Notes under the pieces: model-generated
Seen by the model: the letters and a program-made list of their open reading frames with translations, nothing else
The model's database searches: none
Told to the model about the DNA's origin: nothing
Made by a program: the position numbers and the translations under genes
In this document: piece after piece, positions 35,764-43,193 of the stretch
How positions within the stretch are numbered: the first letter of the stretch is position 1
How the letters are laid out: the number at the start of each line of letters is the position of its first letter
Assembly (NCBI GenBank): GCA_900769445.1
Contig: CAAGGR010000109.1
Coordinates: 3,328-67,327 of the forward strand
Origin: an uncultured Alistipes sp.
Lineage (GTDB): Bacteria > Bacteroidota > Bacteroidia > Bacteroidales > Rikenellaceae
Direction: 5' to 3'
DNA: 64,000 bases

Positions 35764-36687
35764 TTACTGTGCAAGCAACCAACGCTCGCAGTCCAAAGCT
35801 GCGATACAGCCAGAGCCTGCAGCTGTGATAGCCTGACGATAGTGTGGGTCCTTAACATCACCCGCAGCAAATACACCCTCAACCGATGTCTTAGATGTAC
35901 CTGGAACGACCTTGATGTAACCCTGCTCGTCAAGCTCCAACTGACCCTTGAAGACCTCAACGTTTGGATGATGGCCGATAGCAAGGAAGAGGCCCATGAT
36001 ATCCAATACGCGCTCCTCACCTGAGTTGCTTACTACGCGTACACCTGTTACGCCATCCTCATCACCAAGAACCTCCTTAGTGTTATGCTCGAACAACACC
36101 TCGATATTTGGAGTGTTGAACACACGCTCCTGCATAGCCTTAGATGCGCGAAGATAGTCCTTACGAACGATAAGGTATACCTTCTTACAGATAGATGCAA
36201 GATATGTAGCCTCCTCACAAGCAGTGTCTCCACCACCAACAACGGCAACATCCTGCTTACGGTAGAAGAAGCCGTCGCAAGTAGCGCAAGCACTAACACC
36301 CATACCGCGATACTTAGCCTCAGACTCCAAACCAAGATACTTAGCCGATGCACCTGTAGCAACGATAACAGCATCTGCCTCAATCTGATGCTCGTGGTCT
36401 ACAGTAACCTTAAATGGGCGCTCCGTGAGGTCGATATTTGTGATGATACCACGACGAACATCTGCACCAAAACGCAAAGCCTGCTTGCGCAAGTCCTCCA
36501 TCATAGCAGTACCAGTGATACCCTGTGGGTAGCCTGGGAAGTTCTCAATCTCAGTAGTTGTAGTAAGCTGACCACCTGGCTCGATACCCTCATAGAGTAC
36601 TGGCGATAGGTTTGCACGTGATGTGTAGATTGCAGCGGTGAAACCTGCAGGGCCGCTACCAATAATCAAAACTCTTACTTTCTCCAT
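35764..36687 (-). CDS. trxB: Thioredoxin reductase
   Basis: 307 residues. FAD-binding GSGPAGFTAAIYTSRANLSP at the N-terminus, the redox-active CATC in VSACATCDGFFYR, the NADPH-binding GGGDTACEEATYL, and the C-terminal FAD motif GVFAAGDVKDPHYRQA. It moves electrons from NADPH to thioredoxin in the cytosol. First gene of the trxB-rnz-trmH unit. Confidence 0.97.
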   Translation of the reverse strand: MEKVRVLIIGSGPAGFTAAIYTSRANLSPVLYEGIEPGGQLTTTTEIENFPGYPQGITGTAMMEDLRKQALRFGADVRRGIITNIDLTERPFKVTVDHEHQIEADAVIVATGASAKYLGLESEAKYRGMGVSACATCDGFFYRKQDVAVVGGGDTACEEATYLASICKKVYLIVRKDYLRASKAMQERVFNTPNIEVLFEHNTKEVLGDEDGVTGVRVVSNSGEERVLDIMGLFLAIGHHPNVEVFKGQLELDEQGYIKVVPGTSKTSVEGVFAAGDVKDPHYRQAITAAGSGCIAALDCERWLLAQ

Positions 36688-36735
36688 AGTCTTAGATTCT
36701 GTTTGGTTTTACGTTATAATTAGTTTAATATCTCT

Positions 36736-38457
36736 CTATCTTGAATTTAGGAAGTCTGCTTTATGCTCCTCCTCATCGCGGAAGTCATAACCATAGCCCA
36801 CCATCATATCGAAGCCCGAGTCGCGCATACGATCCGATTCGGTAACCTCGCGCATAGTTTTGTGAATATTCGCCGACGACGCGATTACATCCTTCACCTC
36901 ATCATCCGTAGGCGCATACCCCATCAACTGACTAAGCACACCATAAGCATAGGCTGCCGCCATATCATTATACTCCGACATCAGCACTCTAAAGCGTGTT
37001 GTAATATTAGCAAGTGAGGTATTACCCTCCGCAATTTCTGTCATTATACCCTCTACAACACCCAAAGGTAAGTACTGACCAGCAACATCTATCCACTCCG
37101 TGCCATCGTAGCTATTCGAGCGGTAGTCGCCACCAGAAAGCATAGTACCCAACGATGCGGCAATAGCACTATTGTAGAGCTTAACACCACGCTCCGCCAT
37201 ATGGGTCTTTATAATCGTGCGGTTGTAGTTGTAACTCTTAGCCTCTGGATTACCATCCAACAGACGCGTAAGAGCATCTACACCGCGCAGCATCTTACCC
37301 GTAACAAAGGGGTTATGCTCCTCGAAACATATATTATCGCGCTTCAAGCTACGTCTATCACGACTCTTCCACTTCTCGATATCTCGCACCGTACCGTAGC
37401 TCTTTAGCGACAACGCGGGCATCAGCACCGACTGACCTCCCTCCTCGATAAGGTAGGAGTATGGCATATCCTGCGTGTCGTGGTGGCGCGTATGGCGACC
37501 AAGAATCACGGTATATGGTCCCTCAATAGCTGGCGACATGACATAGGCGCTACTGCCAAACTTACTACCGCGCTGATGCACCGCCTGATGCACCGCACCA
37601 CTCTTAAAGAGGTGGTTCGACTGGTTTGTACCACTACCTGCATTGAAGAACGAGAAGATACCCGCAATCAACAGCGACGACTTATGGTGCGATACGGTAA
37701 ATGGCCCTGCAAAGACCGACGCAGCCTCTCCATTCTCGAAGTGGCAGTTGGCAAACATCAGGGTATCTATCGCTGTAAAGCCATTATCCACTACCGACTT
37801 CTCGCCAACAAAGGCACGTTCAAGGCTCGAAGCACCGCTCACATGAGCATCGTTGTCAATGATAAAGTTATGCGCACGAACATCAATACCCACGTATGAG
37901 CGCTTGCCAATAGTACCATTCTCAAGGTGCGACACACCCTCCACAAGACAATCCTCCTCGATGATAGTCTCGCGGATAAATCTTGCACCAAGCACCGTGC
38001 TATTATCGCCCACACGACCCATATTCGAGAGATGCTCCTTGGCGCGCTCTTCGACCATGCGATTAAGAGCCTCAACCATCTTCGGGCGGTTACGCATCAT
38101 AGTCATAAGGTAGGCTATCTGTGCTGTAAGATCCCTATAGATAAGTGCCGAGCGACCACCATTCTCATTTACTGCAGCCACACTCACGCCCTCGCCAAAC
38201 GAGGACTCTTTGCGGCACTCCATACGCAACACATCATCTATGGTGCAGTTGCTGCCGATATGATAGTTCGATATCGTAGAGTCGCTAATACGTGTATTAG
38301 AGCCAATGGTTACACTTCCCTCAAAGCGGACATTACGCAACTGCTCGGTGCTGAAATTCTCAGACACCAAGATTCTATCCCACTCCTCAGCATAACAGCC
38401 TCGAAGTAGTAGCGCCTCGCGCTCAGAAGCAGTTGTAAGTCTATATCCCGCCATCAT
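36736..38457 (-). CDS. DUF4954 family protein, left-handed beta-helix
   Basis: 573 residues. The first 250 residues have hexapeptide-type repeats (VRFEGSVTIGSNTRISDSTI, NYHIGSNCTIDDV, NGTIGKRSYVGIDVRAHN, NAFVGEKSVVDNG-like) that predict a left-handed parallel beta-helix as in acyl- and nucleotidyl-transferases. Residues 260-360 keep conserved HHKSSLLIAG and GRHTRHHDTQDMPYSYL with many His, which could bind metal. The C-terminal part is helical. This is the DUF4954 family common in Bacteroidales; function is not known. It lies 12 nt after rsmG in the same direction. Confidence 0.8.
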   Translation of the reverse strand: MMAGYRLTTASEREALLLRGCYAEEWDRILVSENFSTEQLRNVRFEGSVTIGSNTRISDSTISNYHIGSNCTIDDVLRMECRKESSFGEGVSVAAVNENGGRSALIYRDLTAQIAYLMTMMRNRPKMVEALNRMVEERAKEHLSNMGRVGDNSTVLGARFIRETIIEEDCLVEGVSHLENGTIGKRSYVGIDVRAHNFIIDNDAHVSGASSLERAFVGEKSVVDNGFTAIDTLMFANCHFENGEAASVFAGPFTVSHHKSSLLIAGIFSFFNAGSGTNQSNHLFKSGAVHQAVHQRGSKFGSSAYVMSPAIEGPYTVILGRHTRHHDTQDMPYSYLIEEGGQSVLMPALSLKSYGTVRDIEKWKSRDRRSLKRDNICFEEHNPFVTGKMLRGVDALTRLLDGNPEAKSYNYNRTIIKTHMAERGVKLYNSAIAASLGTMLSGGDYRSNSYDGTEWIDVAGQYLPLGVVEGIMTEIAEGNTSLANITTRFRVLMSEYNDMAAAYAYGVLSQLMGYAPTDDEVKDVIASSANIHKTMREVTESDRMRDSGFDMMVGYGYDFRDEEEHKADFLNSR

Positions 38458-38469
38458 AGTTATATAACG

Positions 38470-39105
38470 CTACTTACCATCGTATGGTGTGTAAACTACA
38501 CGCTTAGTCTCAAAAAATTCATCATCGAACATCGCGCCTATATCGTGGACATCCCATCTGCGACGTGTTAGAGCAAGCTCCTCGGCTAAATCTCCACCCT
38601 TGAGGTATAGAATACCATTCCTAAGTGTTCCAGCCTCGCCCTTGCGCAACAACGCCCATGCCCAAGGCATAAACTTAGACATCTCGGTTACAGCACGCGA
38701 CACCACATAGTCGAACTTCTCACCCAACTGCTCGGCACGAGAGTTCACAGCTCGCAGATTCTTAATCTCTGCGCCCTCAGCAACACCCTCAACAACTCTA
38801 ATCTTCTTACCAATAGAGTCTACTCCCACAAACTCTACCTCGGGGAATAGGATAGCAAGTGGCACCGACGGAAAACCTCCGCCACAACCGATATCCACAA
38901 CCTTAGCACCAGCACTAAACTGGCAGACTTTAGCGATAGCCAACGAGTGAAGAATGTGGCGCGTGTATAGATGCTCCATATCCTTGCGCGACACGATATT
39001 TATACGCGCATTCCACTCATTGTACAACTTGCCAAGCTTTGCGAACTGCTCCTGCTGGCGTGGCGTGATATCTGGGAAGTATTTCAATATAAGTTCACTA
39101 TCCAT
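38470..39105 (-). CDS. rsmG: 16S rRNA m7G527 methyltransferase
   Basis: 211 residues. S-adenosylmethionine fold with motif I KVVDIGCGGGFPSVPLAILF, the acidic EFVGVDSIGKKI loop, NLRAVNSRAEQ and DYVVSRAVTEMSKFMPW, all typical of RsmG (GidB). N-terminal ILHSLAIAKVC is also characteristic. It lies 17 nt after the sigma factor gene and 12 nt before the DUF4954 gene. Confidence 0.95.
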   Translation of the reverse strand: MDSELILKYFPDITPRQQEQFAKLGKLYNEWNARINIVSRKDMEHLYTRHILHSLAIAKVCQFSAGAKVVDIGCGGGFPSVPLAILFPEVEFVGVDSIGKKIRVVEGVAEGAEIKNLRAVNSRAEQLGEKFDYVVSRAVTEMSKFMPWAWALLRKGEAGTLRNGILYLKGGDLAEELALTRRRWDVHDIGAMFDDEFFETKRVVYTPYDGK

Positions 39106-39122
39106 ACTCTTAACCTATTGGG

Positions 39123-39680
39123 TTACTCCTTTTCGATTATCATCTTACAAATTGCCGCCCTGGCACGACGTATCTGCGTCTTTATCGTGTTCAGCGGACG
39201 ACCGAGCTTCTCGGCAATCTCCTCGTAGGAGTACTCCTCCAAGAATCGCATCTCTATTACTTGGCGATACTCTGGCGTAAGCTCCTCCAATGCGTTGTAG
39301 AAGTGCGCTCGGGTTTGGTTTATAATCACCGACTCCTCGGGCGAAGGGGCTGTTGCCAAGGGCGCACGAAAGCGCTCATCAAGCGAGACATCACCACTCT
39401 TTCTTCGCAGGTGGTCAACCAACGTATTGCGGGCTATAGAGTAGACCCACTGACCAAAAGTATAGCTCTTCGAGTAGTCGTTAATATGCAAGTAGACCTT
39501 GATAAATGTCTCCTGCAACAAATCACTCGCCATGGTCTTCTCCTCCAAGCGCTGCTCGAATAGTCGCATCAGAGCATCACGATAGCGCGTAAAGAGATAC
39601 TCAAAGGCCTGCTGGTCTCCTGCCGAGGCGAGGTCTACAAGCATTGCATCGCTGGCTACAATATAGTCATCTATCTCCAT
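39123..39680 (-). CDS. ECF-type sigma-70 family RNA polymerase sigma factor
   Basis: 185 residues. Region 2 (about 20-90) has AFEYLFTRYRDALMRLFEQR and DLLQETFIKVYLHI; region 4 (about 120-180) has ELTPEYRQVIEMRFLEEYSY followed by the helix-turn-helix EEIAEKLGRPLNTIKTQIRR. No region 1 or 3. No FecR-like anti-sigma gene adjoins it; its neighbours are a GT2-like membrane protein (10 nt overlap) and rsmG. What it regulates is unknown. Confidence 0.92.
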   Translation of the reverse strand: MEIDDYIVASDAMLVDLASAGDQQAFEYLFTRYRDALMRLFEQRLEEKTMASDLLQETFIKVYLHINDYSKSYTFGQWVYSIARNTLVDHLRRKSGDVSLDERFRAPLATAPSPEESVIINQTRAHFYNALEELTPEYRQVIEMRFLEEYSYEEIAEKLGRPLNTIKTQIRRARAAICKMIIEKE

Positions 39681-40831
39681 ATCTTTGGGGTATTATAACT
39701 ATCATGCGAGCCTATTATCCACTCTACTACTGGTCCAACAATATCATATATCCAATACCTCAAAATAATACCCTTCTCGCCGAGCTTTCTACCTACACGG
39801 AACGATGAAAGCAAAACAATCAGGTAACGCAACAACATCATCGACACCACCACAATCTTTAGCTCAAATGGCAAGACCGCAATCGCAGTAATCGAGCTTA
39901 GGAAGAAGAGAACACGACTACCGCGCTCTCGGCGCATAAACAACTTACGCGATGCTGGGTAGCTATTCACCGTAGAGCCATAGTAGCGCATATGCTCCAA
40001 CCACTCGCGCCACGTCTCTGGTCGCTGCTCCTCGACAATAGCACGAGGCGAAAGCACAACAGAGAGACGCTCTGGAGTCGCTATATCCTGCAAGTAGAGG
40101 TCGTTATCGCCAATATCTATCGCGAGATGGTTAAATCCGCGCGTAGAGTCATAGAGCGACTTTGTAAAGCCATAATTACAACGTGGAGCATAGAAGAAAT
40201 TGCCCTGCACTGCCGATGCCATAGCATTACGCATATTGTGCAACTCCACCATACGCTTAAGATAGTTAGCCAGATTATCCTGCTCGTAAGATGCTATTGC
40301 AGAGCCTACTACAACCTCCCCATACTCAAAGCCCTTAGCCATAAATGTTATCCACTCGTCAGACTTAGGCATCGATCCAGTTGTAGTGAAGAGCATCGCC
40401 TCATACTGCGCCGACTTAATACCGACGTTTAGAGCCTGCTTGGTGGTAATGTAGATACGGTCGTTACCACCCATCTTCGTTAGACGCATATAGGAGTAGT
40501 TGTTGCGGATGTTCTGCAACTCCTCATAATACTCCATATCGCCACCGATATAGACCACCACAACCTCGTAATGGGGATATTGCTGATTTAGCAACACAGG
40601 TAACTCATCTGTTAGAAACCTCTCATTTTCACCTCGCACAGCCACAATTACCGACACCGGTGGATTCTCCACAAATCTACGCTTACGACGCATAAGACGA
40701 AACCGATAGATACGATAATATGCTATCAAATAGTAATATAGCTGCACGAAAAAGAGGACAACAATAACACCCATCAGTGCTACACCTGCCCAAGTATAGT
40801 GTTGAAGTATTTCGTCAAAAATCTGTATCAC
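39671..40831 (-). CDS. GT2-like membrane protein with degraded DxD motif
   Basis: 386 residues. N-terminal membrane helix (about 16-38), a GT-A domain (about 58-290) and two C-terminal hydrophobic segments (about 310-350). The GT2 framework is clear (VSVIVAVRGENERF, YYGSTVNSYPASRKL). Where relatives have a Asp-x-Asp before the WI segment, this protein has LFTTTGSMPKSDEWI (about 147-161), and the acceptor-site GDDD is IGDNDLYLQ. Catalysis is therefore uncertain. The only start in reach is GTG (40829-40831), 24 nt after a -7 box. It overlaps the sigma factor gene by 10 nt. Confidence 0.75.
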   Translation of the reverse strand: MIQIFDEILQHYTWAGVALMGVIVVLFFVQLYYYLIAYYRIYRFRLMRRKRRFVENPPVSVIVAVRGENERFLTDELPVLLNQQYPHYEVVVVYIGGDMEYYEELQNIRNNYSYMRLTKMGGNDRIYITTKQALNVGIKSAQYEAMLFTTTGSMPKSDEWITFMAKGFEYGEVVVGSAIASYEQDNLANYLKRMVELHNMRNAMASAVQGNFFYAPRCNYGFTKSLYDSTRGFNHLAIDIGDNDLYLQDIATPERLSVVLSPRAIVEEQRPETWREWLEHMRYYGSTVNSYPASRKLFMRRERGSRVLFFLSSITAIAVLPFELKIVVVSMMLLRYLIVLLSSFRVGRKLGEKGIILRYWIYDIVGPVVEWIIGSHDSYNTPKIWR

Positions 40832-40855
40832 AATTTATCTCTTTCTATAATCGCA

Positions 40856-40918
40856 CAAAGATAGTGAAATAAATCATATTTCACAATGCTCAAATCACAA
40901 TTATTTTTCGTATCTTTG
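40856..40918. promoter_or_regulatory. Divergent promoter pair, GT2-like gene and tgt operon
   Basis: Two -7 boxes face away from each other: CAAAGATA at 40856-40863 (minus strand TATCTTTG) and TATCTTTG at 40911-40918. Each is extended by the same flank, so the two form a 12-bp inverted repeat (CGCACAAAGATA and TATCTTTGTGCG). The -33 elements are weak. Confidence 0.65.
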
Positions 40919-40936
40919 TGCGTTATATGCATAGCT

Positions 40937-42067
40937 ATGAAGTTTACTTTACAACATACCGCACCTGCCACTAATGCACGTGCAGGACTTATCGAGACCG
41001 ACCACGGCAGTATCGAGACTCCAATATTTATGCCTGTTGGCACTGCTGCCGCAATGAAGGGCATCTTTCACCGCGACGTAGAGCAGGAGGCAAAGGCACA
41101 AATTATCCTTGCCAATACCTACCATCTATACCTTAGACCAGGTATGGATATCATCGAGCAGGCAGGTGGTGTTCACCGTTTCTCATCGTGGAACAAGCCT
41201 ATGCTTACCGATAGCGGTGGCTTTCAGGTCTTTTCGTTGGCTGCGTGTCGCAAACTCAAGGAGGATGGCTGCCACTTCCAATCACATATCGACGGATCAC
41301 GCCATGTCTTTACACCAGAGAGTGTTATCGACACTGAGCGCACCATCGGTGCAGATATAATGATGGCATTCGATGAGTGCCCTCCAGGCGATGCTCCATA
41401 TGACTACGCCAAGAAGTCGCTTGCACTTACCGAGCGCTGGTTGGAGCGCTGCTTTAACCGCTACCACCAGACAGAACCTAAATGGGGACATTATCAGTCG
41501 CTTTTCCCTATTGTGCAGGGTGCTGGCTATCCAGATCTACGAGAGCGTGCTGCACGCAACGTTTTGCAGTACGACGCCGATGGCTATGCCATTGGTGGCT
41601 TGGCAGTTGGCGAGCCTACCGATGTTATGTACTCTATGATTGAGGTGTGCAACGCTGTGCTTCCAACTGATAAGCCTCGTTACCTAATGGGCGTGGGTAC
41701 CCCTGTAAATATTCTGGAGGCGATAGACCGCGGTGTCGATATGTTCGACTGCGTAATGCCTACACGCAATGGTCGTAACGGTCAGATATTCACATCTGAG
41801 GGTGTGATAAACATCCGCAATAAGAAGTGGGAAAACGACTTTTCGCCTATCGACCCTAATGGTGTAACATTTGTTGACCACCAGTACACCAAGGCCTACC
41901 TCCACCACCTTGTGGTATGCAAGGAGATGCTCGCTGCACAGATAGCATCGCTACACAACACCGCCTTCTACCTATGGCTTGTTGGCGAGGCGCGCAAGCA
42001 TATCATTGCTGGCGATTTTAAGCCTTGGAAGGAGGAGATGGTCGTAAAACTTAGTCGCAGATTGTAA
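40937..42067 (+). CDS. tgt: tRNA-guanine transglycosylase
   Basis: 376 residues, the usual bacterial length. Exchanges G34 of Asp, Asn, His and Tyr tRNAs for preQ1 on the way to queuosine. Motifs: AGLIETDHGSIETPIFMPVG, catalytic Asp in MLTDSGGFQVFSLA, nucleophile region FDCVMPTRNGRNG, YLMGVGTP, and a C-terminal zinc site that is partly changed (I see HHLVVCKEMLAAQIASLHN). The ATG at 40937 is in frame 18 nt after the -7 box; an ATG at 40927 is out of frame. It heads a six-gene operon. Confidence 0.96.
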   Translation: MKFTLQHTAPATNARAGLIETDHGSIETPIFMPVGTAAAMKGIFHRDVEQEAKAQIILANTYHLYLRPGMDIIEQAGGVHRFSSWNKPMLTDSGGFQVFSLAACRKLKEDGCHFQSHIDGSRHVFTPESVIDTERTIGADIMMAFDECPPGDAPYDYAKKSLALTERWLERCFNRYHQTEPKWGHYQSLFPIVQGAGYPDLRERAARNVLQYDADGYAIGGLAVGEPTDVMYSMIEVCNAVLPTDKPRYLMGVGTPVNILEAIDRGVDMFDCVMPTRNGRNGQIFTSEGVINIRNKKWENDFSPIDPNGVTFVDHQYTKAYLHHLVVCKEMLAAQIASLHNTAFYLWLVGEARKHIIAGDFKPWKEEMVVKLSRRL

Positions 42068-42081
42068 TCGATAATATTAAG

Positions 42082-43191
42082 ATGAAGCTTATTCCATCTA
42101 TACCCGCATACAGAACGTTAGATAGATACATCCTACGCAAGTTCTTGCTTACCTATCTATTTGGTTTGTTGATGATGACCATTATCTTGGTCGTCTTCGA
42201 CTACGTGGAGCGTGTCGATGACTTTACCGAGTTGCATGCCCCTTGGGATGCTATTATTTTCGACTACTATCTAAACTTCATTCCACACTTTATAAACCAA
42301 TTTAGTGCGCTATTTACCTTTATCTCGGTAATCTTCTTCACCTCAAAGTTGGCGATGCAGACCGAGATTGTAGCGGTACTATCGGGCGGTGTCAGCTTCC
42401 GACGTTTGATGTGGCCCTATATGCTTGGTGCGGGCATTATCGCCATCACAAGCCTCTCGCTTAGTTTGTGGATTATCCCCGAGGGTCAGAAGGAGAGCGT
42501 AGAGTTTCAGTCGAAATACTTTAAGGGTAATCATCTTATCGACTATGACAAAAATGTATACCGACAGTTAGAGGAGGGTACATTTGTATATGTTCGAGGC
42601 TATAACCCTCACACTGAGCGTGTTCCATTCTTTGCAATAGAGAAGTACGAGGGTTCAACAATGGTCGAGGTGCTAAACGCTGCAAGTGCAACATTCGATG
42701 ACGAGTCTGGTCGCTGGACAGCGCCTCGCTATGTGATCTACTCACGCACCGAAGATGGCTCGTTAGGCTACGAGCAGTTTAGAAATCTCGATACGCTTAT
42801 CAATCTCGATGCTCGCGAGCTTATCGACCCTAAGGGTTTGGTTAAGACCCTAAGAATCGACGAGCTTAACGACTTCTACCAGCAGCAAAAGAGCAAGGGT
42901 TCTGATGACTTGTTCCTAATTGAGGTGGAGCGACATATTCGCTTCTCATACCCCTTCTCGACCTTTATCCTTACACTCATAGGCGTCTCTATCGCATCAC
43001 GCAAGGTGCGTGGCGGTATGGGTATGCATATCGGTTTGGGTATCACACTATGCTTTGGCTATATCATGCTCGGTCGTATCTTCGAGCAAGTCGCCTTAGG
43101 AGGCTCGCTACCACCATGGTTCTCGGTGTGGTTGCCGAACTTGATATTTGCCCTTATTGCAGTTTATGTCTATCGTAAAGCCCCAAAATAG
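42082..43191 (+). CDS. LPS export permease, LptF/LptG family
   Basis: 369 residues of the YjgP/YjgQ family. Membrane segments near the N-terminus (FLLTYLFGLLMMTIILVVFD, FINQFSALFTFISVIFFTSK, YMLGAGIIAITSLSLSLWII), a periplasmic beta-jellyroll domain (about 135-260), and C-terminal segments (FSTFILTLIGVSIASRK, GIHIGLGITL-like, FSVWLPNLIFALIAVYVY). With LptB it would pull LPS from the inner membrane; only one such permease is in this window, and F versus G cannot be assigned. 14 nt after tgt, 2 nt before the next gene. Confidence 0.88.
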   Translation: MKLIPSIPAYRTLDRYILRKFLLTYLFGLLMMTIILVVFDYVERVDDFTELHAPWDAIIFDYYLNFIPHFINQFSALFTFISVIFFTSKLAMQTEIVAVLSGGVSFRRLMWPYMLGAGIIAITSLSLSLWIIPEGQKESVEFQSKYFKGNHLIDYDKNVYRQLEEGTFVYVRGYNPHTERVPFFAIEKYEGSTMVEVLNAASATFDDESGRWTAPRYVIYSRTEDGSLGYEQFRNLDTLINLDARELIDPKGLVKTLRIDELNDFYQQQKSKGSDDLFLIEVERHIRFSYPFSTFILTLIGVSIASRKVRGGMGMHIGLGITLCFGYIMLGRIFEQVALGGSLPPWFSVWLPNLIFALIAVYVYRKAPK

Positions 43192-43193
43192 CA

